A stretch of 64,000 nt of DNA from Robiginitomaculum sp. (GTDB lineage: Bacteria > Pseudomonadota > Alphaproteobacteria > Caulobacterales > Maricaulaceae). Every line of letters begins with the position of its first letter. Position 1 is the stretch's first letter. Below the pieces are notes generated by a model. It had not been told where the DNA came from and made no database searches. It saw only the letters and a program-made list of their open reading frames with translations. A program made the translations under genes and the position numbers. The stretch covers positions 169,244-233,243 of the forward strand of contig JAUZSF010000026.1 of the NCBI GenBank assembly GCA_030949705.1. Reading direction: 5' to 3'. Of the stretch, positions 40,111 through 50,458 are shown one piece after another.

Positions 40111-40957
40111 TACCCAGGCTTTCGTTTTTTTGCGCCGCCAGCAAAGACATGATTTTGGCTGAAGTTTCTTCGATGGATCGCCGGGTGACATCAATTACCG
40201 GCCAGTGATGCCGGGCAAACAGCCGTTTGGCGTGTATGATCTCGTCGCGCACCGCGTCTTCATTGATATAATCGCTGGGGCGGTGCTCGTTCAGACTAAG
40301 CAAACGATTTCGCCGAATCTGTACCAATCGCCGGGGACTGATGGTCAGACCAACAATCAAGGGCTTGTTGGTGGTTTCGGTCAATGATTTTTGCAGCTCT
40401 GCCTTGCCCACAATGGGCACATTGGCCGCCTTAATCCCGCGATTGGCCAGATACACACAGGTCGGGGTTTTTGAAGTGCGACTAACCCCGAGCAGAATCA
40501 CATCGGCCTGGCTGATCCGCTCGGGAGACAAGCCATCATCATGAGCCATGGCAAAGTTCAATGCATTGATTCTATGATGATATTCTTCATCCTGTATATG
40601 TTGTGCGCCGGTTTCATGACTGACCGGCGTACCCAGATACTGGCTAAGGGTATGCAGGGTTGGCCCCAGGACATCGATACAGGGAAAATCGTGCTTTTCA
40701 CAAAAACTGACCAGCCGTTTGCGCTGCGCCACATTGGCCATGGTATACATCACCACCCCGGGGGCGGCGCTGATTTCCTCCAGCGCCATTTCCAACTGTT
40801 TTTCAGAACGGGTCAACACGTGGATATGCTCGATCGGGATCAACATACGAAATTGTGCGCTGGCGGCTCGCATAATACCCGCCAGCGTTTCACCCGTTGC
40901 GTCTGAGACCAGATGCACATGAACATAATATCCCGGTTGTGTGCCTCGTTCACCCAA
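40100..40957 (-). CDS. pyruvate,phosphate dikinase/PEP synthase regulatory kinase/phosphorylase (DUF299, RP001-type)
   Basis: VHLVSDATGETL, ADVILLGVSRTSKTPTCVYLANRGIKAANVPIV. Confidence 0.94.
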   Translation of the reverse strand: MGERGTQPGYYVHVHLVSDATGETLAGIMRAASAQFRMLIPIEHIHVLTRSEKQLEMALEEISAAPGVVMYTMANVAQRKRLVSFCEKHDFPCIDVLGPTLHTLSQYLGTPVSHETGAQHIQDEEYHHRINALNFAMAHDDGLSPERISQADVILLGVSRTSKTPTCVYLANRGIKAANVPIVGKAELQKSLTETTNKPLIVGLTISPRRLVQIRRNRLLSLNEHRPSDYINEDAVRDEIIHAKRLFARHHWPVIDVTRRSIEETSAKIMSLLAAQKNESLGNEH

Positions 40958-41349
40958 GCCGCCCTCCTCTGGAATTCGTTAATAAAGTGTTAATAAGTTT
41001 GGCTATCTTCGCCGACTTGGTAGTGCTTGATGGTATTACCGTATTTTGACTGTATTTTAAGGCAAGGTTTTTCACACTTTTCCCTGTCTTTCCCATTTTT
41101 GTTGAGAATGTGGATAAATCTGAATTTTATGATTTTTTCTTGGCAGATTTTACATATATCTTTTTGTATTTTAATGAATATTTCCTTTCATCCAATATTT
41201 TTTATGCGTGGTTTTTCCGGTATTTGATGTTCATAAATCTCTTTTTCCACCTGTAAATTTATGTTCTGACTGTGAATAACAGGTTTTGTCACGGCTGTTC
41301 ACAGCCTAAAAACAATCACAATAAAAATATAAAGATAATTGGAAAAAGT
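40958..41349. other. oriC: probable chromosomal replication origin (oriC) between DUF299 gene and hemE
   Basis: AT-rich gap with DnaA boxes TTTTTCACA (41068-41076), TGTGGATAA = rc TTATCCACA (41109-41117), TTTTCCACC (41243-41251, one mismatch), TGTGAATAA (41271-41279), plus TTAA-N7-TTAA (40979-40993). Synteny matches the Caulobacter and Rickettsia origin locus, and flanking genes diverge. Confidence 0.85.
40979..40993. promoter_or_regulatory. CtrA-type binding site TTAA-TAAAGTG-TTAA
   Basis: Exact TTAA-N7-TTAA match inside the putative origin. Confidence 0.55.
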
Positions 41350-42393
41350 ATGGCCATGGGTATTGCGGTAAAACCAATTTTACAAACGCTGGCGGGGCAA
41401 ACCAGCACGGTGCCTCCGGTTTGGATTATGCGTCAGGCCGGGCGATATCTTCCCGAGTACAGGGCCTTGCGAAAAGGCGCTGCCTCTTTTGTGGAATTTT
41501 GTTTAAACCCGCAAATGGCCAGCGAAGCTACCTTGCAACCCATATCCCGATTTAATCTGGATGCGGCCATTGTTTTTGCCGACATCCTTCTCATTCCCTA
41601 TGCCATGGACCGCGATGTGCATTTTGTTGCCGGTGAGGGTCCAAAAATGCGCCCCTTAGATCGCCAAGAGCCGTTATCGCAACTGGAAAAAGCCTGGTCT
41701 TTGGGAAAAGTCGATGCCATCGGCGAAACCCTGCAAAGGGTGCGCGCTAAATTGCCGGAAAACGTAACCCTGATCGGCTTTGCCGGGGCCCCCTGGACCG
41801 TGGCCACCTATATGGTGGAAGGCGGCGGCTCAAAAGACAAATGGCAATCGCGGGTATGGGCCTGGCAGGAACCAGCGCAATTTGATGCCCTGTTGGATAT
41901 CCTGACCGAAGCCAGCATCGAATATCTGCACATGCAGGCCAAGGCCGGGGCAGAGGTGTTAAAACTTTTTGAATCCTGGGCCGAGGGCCTGCCGGAGCCG
42001 TTTTTTGATCGCTTTATCATTCGCCCGGCCAGAAATATCGTAACGGGTCTGCGAAAACGCGGCGTGGATCTGCCGATCATTGGCTTTCCCCGGGGCTGTG
42101 GCATATTGGCTGCTCGCTATGCGAAAAAGACCGGGATAACCGCCATTGCGCTGGATCAGGCCCAAGACGGCCAATGGTTTAATGATCATCTGGACCCAAC
42201 CATGGTGGTACAGGGAAACCTGGATCCGGCGGTATTACGGGTCGGCGGGACTGCATTGCAAAGCGAAGTGGCACGGATAAAACAAAGTTTTGCCGGGCGG
42301 CCCCATATTTTTAACCTGGGTCATGGAATTACCCCGGATACGCCGCCCGAAAACGTAAAATTATTGATTGATCTGGTTAAAAACACCTCATGA
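41350..42393 (+). CDS. hemE: uroporphyrinogen decarboxylase
   Basis: PPVWIMRQAGRYLPEYRALR, GFAGAPWTVATYMVEGGGS, NLGHGITPDTPPENV. Confidence 0.97.
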   Translation: MAMGIAVKPILQTLAGQTSTVPPVWIMRQAGRYLPEYRALRKGAASFVEFCLNPQMASEATLQPISRFNLDAAIVFADILLIPYAMDRDVHFVAGEGPKMRPLDRQEPLSQLEKAWSLGKVDAIGETLQRVRAKLPENVTLIGFAGAPWTVATYMVEGGGSKDKWQSRVWAWQEPAQFDALLDILTEASIEYLHMQAKAGAEVLKLFESWAEGLPEPFFDRFIIRPARNIVTGLRKRGVDLPIIGFPRGCGILAARYAKKTGITAIALDQAQDGQWFNDHLDPTMVVQGNLDPAVLRVGGTALQSEVARIKQSFAGRPHIFNLGHGITPDTPPENVKLLIDLVKNTS

Positions 42394-43358
42394 GCGAAAA
42401 GATAGCGGTTGTGCTGTTTAATATGGGCGGGCCGGATAGTCTGCAGGCAGTGCGCCCGTTTTTACGCAATTTGTTTGCCGATAGAGCCATTATCAATATG
42501 CCCAATCCGTTTCGTTACCTGTTGGCAGAAATGATCAGCCGGGGGCGGGAAAAAGAGGCACAGAAAAACTATGCTCATATGGGTGGTAAATCTCCGATCG
42601 TAGACGAAAGTGAAAAACAGGCCAGTGCGGTGGAAGCCTATCTGGGGGAACACTTTCCAAAAGCGAAGATAAAATGCTTTGTTGCCATGCGCTATTGGGC
42701 ACCGCGAATTGATTTCGTACAGGACCAGATCAAAAATTGGGGAGCAGATAAAACGGTGTTAATGCCCCTCTACCCACAGTTTTCCACCACCACGACGGGG
42801 ACGTTTTTTACCGCCTGGGATAAACATAAAAAACTAAATAACTGCATTAAAATAATATCATACGAAGATAATAATGATTTTATTTCTGCCCATGTGAGCA
42901 AAATTATATCGACGTATGAGGCCAAGGGATCGCCCAAAAATCTGCGCCTGATCATGTCGGCTCATGGCTTACCGGAAAAAATCATTGAGGCCGGGGATCC
43001 TTATCAGCAGCAGATAGAAAAAACCTGTGCTGCCATTGCCAAAGCACTGCCACGACCGTTGCAGGACATGCAAATCGCCTATCAAAGCCGGGTGGGTCCC
43101 TTGCAATGGATTGGACCGGCCACGCTGGACGAGATCAAACGGGCCGCCAGTGATAAAAAAGCGGTGATGATTGTGCCGGTCGCTTTTGTGTCAGAGCATG
43201 TGGAAACCCTGGTGGAACTGGATATAGACTACCGGCAACAGGCAGAGACTATGGGCGTTAAAACCTATATCCGCGTCCCGACATTGGGTGTAGAGCCGGA
43301 TTATGTTCGTGCCTTGGGGGAATTGGTGATTGAAAAGCTGAAGGAAAGCGCCAGATGA
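42390..43358 (+). CDS. hemH: ferrochelatase
   Basis: VVLFNMGGPDSLQAVRPFLRNLFAD, AYQSRVGPLQWIGP, PVAFVSEHVETLVELD. Confidence 0.97.
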   Translation: MSEKIAVVLFNMGGPDSLQAVRPFLRNLFADRAIINMPNPFRYLLAEMISRGREKEAQKNYAHMGGKSPIVDESEKQASAVEAYLGEHFPKAKIKCFVAMRYWAPRIDFVQDQIKNWGADKTVLMPLYPQFSTTTTGTFFTAWDKHKKLNNCIKIISYEDNNDFISAHVSKIISTYEAKGSPKNLRLIMSAHGLPEKIIEAGDPYQQQIEKTCAAIAKALPRPLQDMQIAYQSRVGPLQWIGPATLDEIKRAASDKKAVMIVPVAFVSEHVETLVELDIDYRQQAETMGVKTYIRVPTLGVEPDYVRALGELVIEKLKESAR

Positions 43359-43816
43359 ACTTTATGGCCGAACATTATGATATCTGGCGAGCCGGTCATA
43401 TCCTCAGCGTTATTGGCTGGATGGCCGGGCTTTTATACCTACCGCGCCTTTTCATCTATCATTTCAAGGCCAAAAGAGGCGGCGAGCTGGAGGCCTCTCT
43501 GGTTATCCAGGAACAAAAGTTGCTGCGGATCATTATGAACCCGGCCTTTGTACTGACCTGGGTGTTTGGCATTTTGCTGATTTTTTCCAATGCTGGTCGC
43601 GCCGGGGGGTGGAGCCTTTTTCTGGCCTGGCCATGGATGATCAAATTCACCCTGATTACCATTATGACAGGCCTGCACCATTATTTTGCCCTGATCAGAA
43701 AGCGCTTTGCCGCCGGAGAACGGCCCTTGAGCGAAAAAAAATGGCGATTTATCAACGAAGTTCCCGCGATTTTGGCCATCCTGATAGTTATTACGGCGGT
43801 TGTGTATATTCGCTAA
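43355..43816 (+). CDS. hemJ: protoporphyrinogen oxidase HemJ
   Basis: RAGHILSVIGWMAGLLYLPRLFIYH, RFINEVPAILAILIVI. Confidence 0.93.
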   Translation: MNFMAEHYDIWRAGHILSVIGWMAGLLYLPRLFIYHFKAKRGGELEASLVIQEQKLLRIIMNPAFVLTWVFGILLIFSNAGRAGGWSLFLAWPWMIKFTLITIMTGLHHYFALIRKRFAAGERPLSEKKWRFINEVPAILAILIVITAVVYIR

Positions 43817-43996
43817 GGTATTGCACCGCTTGACCTTGCCGCCAACACATGCTTTTAAAAGCATTCCCAAGAGGTGGCCACGTTTCTGTACGCCACCACA
43901 CACCCAAAACACAGATTATTTTTCCGCCTGAACTGGTACGCCTGTGCGTGTATTTTCAGGAAAATATGGAAAACCTTGCAGGAGCTCCCCCAGACG

Positions 43997-45337
43997 ATGA
44001 CTGTTGAAGACAAAGAAGAATGCGAAGATATGCCTCTTGAAGAACCGGTAAAAAAAGAACCGCCCAAAGGCATGACCCGCATGACCTTGCAGGAGCTGAA
44101 GGAAAAAGACCCCAAGGATCTTTTGAAACTGGCAGAATCTCTGGAGATCGAAAACGCCTCCACCATGCGTAAGCAGGACATGATGTTCGCCATCCTGAAG
44201 GATCTGGCAGAACGGGGTGTGGAAATTCATGGCGGCGGGGTGCTGGAAACCCTGCAGGATGGATTTGGCTTTTTGCGCGCGCCGGAATCCAATTATCTGG
44301 CCGGACCGGACGATATTTATGTCAGTCCGTCGCAAATCAGGAAGCTGGGCCTGCGCACCGGTGATACGGTCGAGGGCGAAATTCGCAGCCCTCGGGACGG
44401 CGAACGCTATTTTGCGCTGGTCAAAACCCTGGCGATCAATTTTGAAGCGCCGGAAAAAGCCCGTCATAAAATTCTGTTCGATAACCTGACGCCGCTATAC
44501 CCCGAAGAACAAATGAAGATGGAAACCGAAGACCCGACGATCAAGGATCGCTCGGGCCGGGTTATCGACATTGTGGCGCCTTTGGGCAAGGGACAACGGG
44601 CCCTGATTGTGGCCCCGCCACGCACCGGGAAAACCGTTCTTTTGCAGAATATTGCTCACGCCATTGAGGCCAATCACCCGGAATGTTTCTTGATTGTGCT
44701 GCTGATTGATGAGCGCCCTGAAGAGGTGACCGACATGCAGCGCTCGGTTAAGGGCGAGGTGATTTCCTCGACCTTTGATGAGCCGGCCACCCGCCACGTA
44801 CAAGTGGCCGAAATGGTTATTGAAAAGGCCAAACGCCTGGTTGAACATGGTCGTGATGTGGTGATTTTGCTCGATTCCATCACCCGGCTTGGCCGCGCCT
44901 ATAATACCGTGGTGCCGTCCTCGGGCAAGGTGCTGACCGGCGGCGTGGATGCCAATGCCTTGCAGCGGCCGAAACGCTTTTTTGGGGCGGCCCGGAATAT
45001 CGAAAACGGTGGCTCGCTGAGCATTATCTCCACCGCCCTGGTGGAAACCGGATCGCGCATGGACGAAGTGATCTTTGAAGAGTTTAAAGGCACCGGCAAT
45101 TCGGAAATTGTGCTGGATCGCAAGGTTTCTGACAAACGGGTTTTCCCGGCCATCGATGTCACCAAGTCTGGCACCCGCAAGGAAGAATTGTTGGTACCCA
45201 AAGATGTATTGCAGAAAATGTTTGTGCTGCGCCGTATCCTTAATCCCATGGGGACCACCGATGCCATTGAATTCCTTTTGGAAAAACTGCGTCAAACCAA
45301 AAACAATGATGAGTTTTTCGAAAGCATGAATACTTAA
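43997..45337 (+). CDS. rho: transcription termination factor Rho
   Basis: [78 protein letters not shown]. Confidence 0.98.
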   Translation: MTVEDKEECEDMPLEEPVKKEPPKGMTRMTLQELKEKDPKDLLKLAESLEIENASTMRKQDMMFAILKDLAERGVEIHGGGVLETLQDGFGFLRAPESNYLAGPDDIYVSPSQIRKLGLRTGDTVEGEIRSPRDGERYFALVKTLAINFEAPEKARHKILFDNLTPLYPEEQMKMETEDPTIKDRSGRVIDIVAPLGKGQRALIVAPPRTGKTVLLQNIAHAIEANHPECFLIVLLIDERPEEVTDMQRSVKGEVISSTFDEPATRHVQVAEMVIEKAKRLVEHGRDVVILLDSITRLGRAYNTVVPSSGKVLTGGVDANALQRPKRFFGAARNIENGGSLSIISTALVETGSRMDEVIFEEFKGTGNSEIVLDRKVSDKRVFPAIDVTKSGTRKEELLVPKDVLQKMFVLRRILNPMGTTDAIEFLLEKLRQTKNNDEFFESMNT

Positions 45338-45357
45338 AACCACCACGGTAAGCCGCC

Positions 45358-45975
45358 ATGAGCCTTGTTTTATACCACGCGCGCCGCACCCGTTCGCTTC
45401 GTCCTTTATGGGTGATGGAGGAAATGGGTCTTGCTTATGAGTTAAAGTCACTGGCGTTTAAAATGGGGGCCACCGGCGGGGAAGAGTTTGCGCAAATCAA
45501 TCCGCTGCAAAAAGTGCCGGCCCTGGTTGATGATGGCCAAACAGTGCTCGAATCCGTGGCCATTATGGAATATCTGATGGGCCGCTATGGGCCTACAGAC
45601 CTATGCTGTGGACCAGAGGATCCGGAATATGGCCCCTATCTGCAATGGTTGCAGGCGGGTGAGTCGCATTTTGGCATGTATATGTCGCTATTCATTGGGC
45701 ATCGTTTGTTGTTGCCAGAAGAGCAGCGTAATCCCGACATTGCCAAGTGGGCGGCGGATAATCTGCAAAGCGCCTGTGCGCTGCTGGGTAACAGCTTGAA
45801 ACAGCAACACAGTATTCTGGATCGCGGGTTTTCCGCCGCTGATATTTCGGTGGGCTATGTTCTTTTTGTGATCGACATGATCGGCGCTCTGGAAGAAATT
45901 GCACCCAAAAATGTCCTGCAATACTGGGAAGGCCTCAAAGAGCGCCCCGCCTGGAAACGCGCCATTTCTCTTTAA
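45358..45975 (+). CDS. glutathione S-transferase family protein
   Basis: LYHARRTRSLRPLWVMEEMGLAYEL, NPLQKVPALVDDGQTVLESVAIMEYL. Confidence 0.92.
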   Translation: MSLVLYHARRTRSLRPLWVMEEMGLAYELKSLAFKMGATGGEEFAQINPLQKVPALVDDGQTVLESVAIMEYLMGRYGPTDLCCGPEDPEYGPYLQWLQAGESHFGMYMSLFIGHRLLLPEEQRNPDIAKWAADNLQSACALLGNSLKQQHSILDRGFSAADISVGYVLFVIDMIGALEEIAPKNVLQYWEGLKERPAWKRAISL

Positions 45976-45979
45976 GTTG

Positions 45980-46076
45980 CGGCTTAAACCCGCGGCGCCA
46001 GCCATACCCGGTATGACCCAAAGCCTCCCCCGGTGAAAAGCGGCAATACAGCATCGCGCCCAGCGGGTTTAAGCCG
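45980..46076. repeat. 14-bp perfect inverted repeat between convergent genes
   Basis: CGGCTTAAACCCGC (45980-45993) and GCGGGTTTAAGCCG (46063-46076), 69-nt spacer. Confidence 0.8.
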
Positions 46077-46767
46077 AAAAAGCCGCCTTTAGAAAGACCA
46101 GCGAGCGTGCATTGGCCAGATCGGCATCTTCTTTGTGATAATGCGTGCCATCGGGGCGGGCAAAGGCATGATCCCGATCGGGATAGCGATATGTCTTGAC
46201 CAGAGGATGATTTTCAAAGGTTTTTATGATGCTTTCCTGTGCACTTGACGGCACAAATTCATCCTTGCCGGCAAGATGCAGCAAGAGTGGTTTGGTGATG
46301 TTTTTGGCTTCATCCAAATGCTGGTCTATGCCGACACCGTAATAAGAAACCGATACATCGGTGTCGGTTTGTGTAGCGGCCAGATAAGCCAGATTGCCAC
46401 CCAGGCAAAACCCCAATGTACCTACCTGACCATTACAGGCCGGGTGATTTCGCAAGGCAGTTATACTGGCAGCGATGTCGGTCATACCGGACGGGGTATC
46501 GAAAAGGCCGTAAAGTTCGAAGGCGCGCTTCATTTCCTCATCAGTTTTATCAGTAATATCGATGCCCGGTTCAATGCGCCAGAAAAGATCCGGACACAGC
46601 GCGCAATAGCCCTCGCTGGCCAGCCAGTCGCAAATCGCCCGCATGGAGGCATTAACGCCAAAAATTTCCTGTATTACCACAATGCCGGGTGCCGGGGTTT
46701 GTGATGGCAAGGCCAGATAACCGGTAAAGGTCCCGTCGGGGACTTGGATTTGAAAAGTATTAGACAT
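46069..46767 (-). CDS. dienelactone hydrolase family protein
   Basis: PGIVVIQEIFGVNASMRAICDWLASEGYCALCPDLFWR, GTLGFCLGGNLAYLAA. Confidence 0.94.
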   Translation of the reverse strand: MSNTFQIQVPDGTFTGYLALPSQTPAPGIVVIQEIFGVNASMRAICDWLASEGYCALCPDLFWRIEPGIDITDKTDEEMKRAFELYGLFDTPSGMTDIAASITALRNHPACNGQVGTLGFCLGGNLAYLAATQTDTDVSVSYYGVGIDQHLDEAKNITKPLLLHLAGKDEFVPSSAQESIIKTFENHPLVKTYRYPDRDHAFARPDGTHYHKEDADLANARSLVFLKAAFSA

Positions 46768-46854
46768 GAAAGAACGCTGCCTCTTGATCAGGAAAGGGTG
46801 TAAAGACACATCTGTATGAATTAGAGTATCCGTATCAGTATGAAGGGAAACGCC

Positions 46855-47100
46855 ATGAAGGTCAAAATCGACATTTCCTGTAGCCCCGAAGAAGCCCGCG
46901 CCTTTTTTGGCCTGCCGGATGTACGCGCCTTGAACGAAACCCTGACGGAGGAAATGACCAAACGCCTGCAGGAAAACTTGTCCGAACTGTCCCCCGAAGC
47001 CATGATGGGTCAGTGGATGTCTCTGGGAGGTAAAATGGGTGAACAGTTTATGGGCCTGATGTCGGGCATGGTAAAAGGCGAGCCGACCGATAAATCGTGA
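46855..47100 (+). CDS. DUF6489-like small protein
   Basis: MKVKIDISCSPEEARAFFGLPDV...MMGQWMSLGGKMGEQFMGLMSGM; position upstream of mnmE. Confidence 0.75.
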   Translation: MKVKIDISCSPEEARAFFGLPDVRALNETLTEEMTKRLQENLSELSPEAMMGQWMSLGGKMGEQFMGLMSGMVKGEPTDKS

Positions 47101-48455
47101 ACGTCAACCGACCCACCATCTTTGCGCTGGCCACCCCGCCCGGTAAATCCGGGTTGGCGGTTATGCGTGTCAGTGGCACAAAGGCAGGCGTCATGCTATC
47201 CGCTCTGACACGGGGAAAGCCTTGCTCGGAACGCATGGCAACACTTTGTAATTTATACGAAAAAAATATCGACAAGCCCTTCGATCAGGCACTGGTGCTC
47301 TGGTTCAAAGGGCCGGCCAGCTTTACCGGTGAAGATGTGTTCGAACTGCATCTGCATGGTGGTCCGGCCATTATAGAGGCGGCGAGCGAGGCGTTATCAT
47401 CCCTGGGCGCAGAACCGGCCGGGCCGGGGGCCTTTACCCGGCGCGCCTTTGAAAATGCCAAGCTGGACCTGGTGCAGGCTGAGGCAGTGGCCGACCTTAT
47501 CGATGCGCAAACCCGCGGCCAGTTGGAACAGGCGCAAAGACAGCTAAGGGGCGATCTGGGCGCATTATATGGCGCGTGGCGCGAAGACCTGACCATGATC
47601 CGTGCACAGGTTGAGGCCTGTATCGACTTTCCCGAAGAAGACGATGTGATGGAGGACGCGCTGGCGGCGCTGGGGCCAAAGGTTTCAACCCTGATGACGC
47701 AAATCGATGCGCATTTACAGGACCATCATCGCGGTGAGCGGGTGCGCGAAGGCCTGCGGATCGCGCTGATTGGCAAGGTCAATGCGGGCAAATCAACCTT
47801 GATGAACCGCCTGGCCGGTGAAGAGGCCGCCATTGTTTCGGACGAGCCGGGCACCACCCGCGATGTGGTGCGGATGCGGCTTGATCTGGGCGGCTTTCTG
47901 GTCGAGTTGGCCGATACGGCGGGCCTGCGTATTTCGGACCAGAGCATTGAAATTGAGGGCATTAAACGGGCCAAACAGGCGGCCAAGGATGCTGATATTC
48001 GCATTCTGGTTATCGATGCTTCGGCCTCCGAAAGTATTGAAGATGATGTCCAATCGCTGCTGCGTGAAGGCGATGTGGTCGTCTATAACAAGAGCGATAT
48101 ATCAGAGGCGCAAGCCGTGCCGGCGAACGATGATTTTCCGGTAAATGTTTCCGTTCATATCCTGTCTGCGCGCGAAGGCAAAGGCGTGGATGAATTCTTG
48201 AAAGCATTGGAAGCACGGGTGGTTTCGCTCTTGGGGGCGCAGGAAAGCCCCAGCCTGACCCGCGCCCGCCATCGCCTGGCACTGAAAGATACCAAGCGCG
48301 CTTTGGCATTATGCATGGATCGCCTGAAGGACAGCCCGGAATTGGCGGGCGAACATTTGCGCGAGGCCGCGGCGGCGCTGGGACAAATTACCGGCGAGGC
48401 CGGTACCGAAGAGGTGTTGGGCAAAATCTTCAGCGCCTTTTGTATTGGTAAATAG
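47097..48455 (+). CDS. mnmE: tRNA modification GTPase MnmE
   Basis: TIFALATPPGKSGLAVMRVSG, GKVNAGKSTLMNRLAGEEAAIVSDEPGTTRDVV, C-terminal FCIGK. Confidence 0.97.
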   Translation: MNVNRPTIFALATPPGKSGLAVMRVSGTKAGVMLSALTRGKPCSERMATLCNLYEKNIDKPFDQALVLWFKGPASFTGEDVFELHLHGGPAIIEAASEALSSLGAEPAGPGAFTRRAFENAKLDLVQAEAVADLIDAQTRGQLEQAQRQLRGDLGALYGAWREDLTMIRAQVEACIDFPEEDDVMEDALAALGPKVSTLMTQIDAHLQDHHRGERVREGLRIALIGKVNAGKSTLMNRLAGEEAAIVSDEPGTTRDVVRMRLDLGGFLVELADTAGLRISDQSIEIEGIKRAKQAAKDADIRILVIDASASESIEDDVQSLLREGDVVVYNKSDISEAQAVPANDDFPVNVSVHILSAREGKGVDEFLKALEARVVSLLGAQESPSLTRARHRLALKDTKRALALCMDRLKDSPELAGEHLREAAAALGQITGEAGTEEVLGKIFSAFCIGK

Positions 48456-48475
48456 GGCCAAGCATCGGCAGGCTA

Positions 48476-48491
48476 TGTTTCACGTGAAACA
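48476..48491. other. parS: parS centromere site
   Basis: Exact palindrome TGTTTCACGTGAAACA in the mnmE-mnmG intergenic region. Confidence 0.95.
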
Positions 48492-48573
48492 ATGTGCATG
48501 ATGGTGGTCCAAAGATTCGACATTTGAAGTCGATAGGGTTATGCAGCGCGCCTTGGAAAATGATGGCCCCAAT

Positions 48574-50451
48574 ATGGAAAACACGAATAAAATCTGGGAT
48601 GTGATTGTCATTGGTGGCGGTCATGCGGGCTGTGAAGCGGCCGCCGCCGCGGCGCGCCTGGGGGCATCCACGCTGTTGATCAGTCCCAGCCGTGATAATT
48701 TTGGCCAAATGTCGTGCAATCCGGCCATTGGTGGCATTGGCAAAGGGCATTTGGTGCGCGAAGTGGATGCGCTGGATGGCCTGATGGGCAAGGCGGCAGA
48801 TGCCTCGGGTATACAGTTTCGCCTGCTTAATCGCAGCAAGGGCCCGGCCGTGCAGGGACCGCGCACCCAATCGGACCGTAAACTTTATCAAGCCGCCATG
48901 GCCAAGCTGATTGCGGAACAAGAAGGGCTGAGCATTTGTGAAGACCGGGTCGAAGATATAGAGATCAGAAACAATGAAGTTGGGGCCGTCTTGTGCGCCA
49001 GCGGCGCGCGATATGCGTGCGCTGCCCTGGTGCTGACTACCGGCACCTTCTTAAACGGTGTTATTCACCGCGGTGCAGAGCAAGAGGCGGCGGGCCGTTA
49101 TGGCGAGGCACCGTCCATTGGTCTGGCAAAAACTCTGGCGGCACTGCACTTGCCCATGGGCCGCCTAAAAACCGGCACGCCGGCCCGGTTGGAGAAAGAC
49201 AGCATAGACTGGGATGCGCTGGAAATGCAGGCGGCGGACGAACATCCGGTGCCGCTATCCTTTATGACCGAAGCGATCACCGTGCCGCAAATCGCCTGTG
49301 GGATTAGCTGGACTAATCCCCAAACCCACAAGATTATTGCTGATAACCTTGCTCTTTCGGCCATGCATGCGGGCAATATTAGCGGTACGGGCCCGCGCTA
49401 TTGCCCCTCGATTGAGGATAAAATCTCCCGCTTTGCCGACAAGTCCGGCCACCAGGTGTTTTTAGAACCCGAAGGACTGGACAGTCCGCTGGTTTACCCC
49501 AACGGCATTTCCACCTCTCTGCCGGCTGAGGTGCAGGATCAGTTTTTACGCACTATGGACGGCATGAAAAACGTACGGGTGCATCGTTATGGCTATGCCA
49601 TTGAATATGACTATGTGGACCCGCGGGCCTTAAAGGCCAGCCTGCAGGTAAAATCGGTTGCCGGGCTTTATCTGGCCGGACAGATCAATGGCACCACCGG
49701 TTATGAAGAGGCCGCGGCGCAAGGTCTGCTTGCCGGTCTGAATGCAGCGCTTTATGCCGGAGGATCGCCCGCCTTTGTGCCCGATCGCAGCGAGGCATAT
49801 CTGGGGGTAATGGTGGATGATTTGACCAGTCACGGGGTTAGTGAGCCCTATCGCATGTACACCTCGCGTGCCGAATATCGTCTCAGTCTGCGGGCCGATA
49901 ATGCGGATCAGCGGCTGACGCCCATGGGGCTGGTGCTGGGATGTATTGGCAAAGAACGCCAAACCGCCTTTGAACATAAAAGCAAAGCCCTAAACGCGGC
50001 GCGTACCTTGGCCAGGCAGTGCCAGAAAACCCCGCAGGAGCTGGCAAAGGTTGGCATCAAGGTCAATCAGGACGGGGCGCGGCGCACACCCTTGGACATT
50101 TTGGCCTATCCGGACAAGGGTTGGGATGATGTGATCCGGGCCTGGCCATCCATGGGGTCGATTGATCCGAAAATAGCCGAACAACTGGCCATTGATGCCC
50201 GCTATGCCGGCTATCTGGAACGCCAGCAACGGGACGTAAAACGTTTTAAACGCGAAGAGCATCAGCGCCTGCCCGAAGGCATTGATTATCGCCAGATATC
50301 CGGGCTTTCCAATGAGGCCAAGGAAAAGCTGATCCAGGCCCAGCCGGAAACCCTTGGTCAGGCGGGTCGTCTGGAAGGGGTTTCACCCGGGGCCATTGCG
50401 CTTTTGTCGCATTATGTAAAACGCACCAATCAGCAAAAAGCGCGGGCCTGA
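48574..50451 (+). CDS. mnmG: tRNA uridine-5-carboxymethylaminomethyl modification enzyme MnmG
   Basis: [64 protein letters not shown]. Confidence 0.97.
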   Translation: MENTNKIWDVIVIGGGHAGCEAAAAAARLGASTLLISPSRDNFGQMSCNPAIGGIGKGHLVREVDALDGLMGKAADASGIQFRLLNRSKGPAVQGPRTQSDRKLYQAAMAKLIAEQEGLSICEDRVEDIEIRNNEVGAVLCASGARYACAALVLTTGTFLNGVIHRGAEQEAAGRYGEAPSIGLAKTLAALHLPMGRLKTGTPARLEKDSIDWDALEMQAADEHPVPLSFMTEAITVPQIACGISWTNPQTHKIIADNLALSAMHAGNISGTGPRYCPSIEDKISRFADKSGHQVFLEPEGLDSPLVYPNGISTSLPAEVQDQFLRTMDGMKNVRVHRYGYAIEYDYVDPRALKASLQVKSVAGLYLAGQINGTTGYEEAAAQGLLAGLNAALYAGGSPAFVPDRSEAYLGVMVDDLTSHGVSEPYRMYTSRAEYRLSLRADNADQRLTPMGLVLGCIGKERQTAFEHKSKALNAARTLARQCQKTPQELAKVGIKVNQDGARRTPLDILAYPDKGWDDVIRAWPSMGSIDPKIAEQLAIDARYAGYLERQQRDVKRFKREEHQRLPEGIDYRQISGLSNEAKEKLIQAQPETLGQAGRLEGVSPGAIALLSHYVKRTNQQKARA

Positions 50452-50458
50452 GCGGGCC

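Noticed and set aside
41027-41227. 66-aa hydrophobic ORF in the origin gap
   Set aside because: Phe/Ile-rich translation is what AT-rich noncoding DNA gives; it overlaps DnaA boxes and has no clear RBS
44495-45451. 318-aa ORF on - strand
   Set aside because: Antisense shadow of rho
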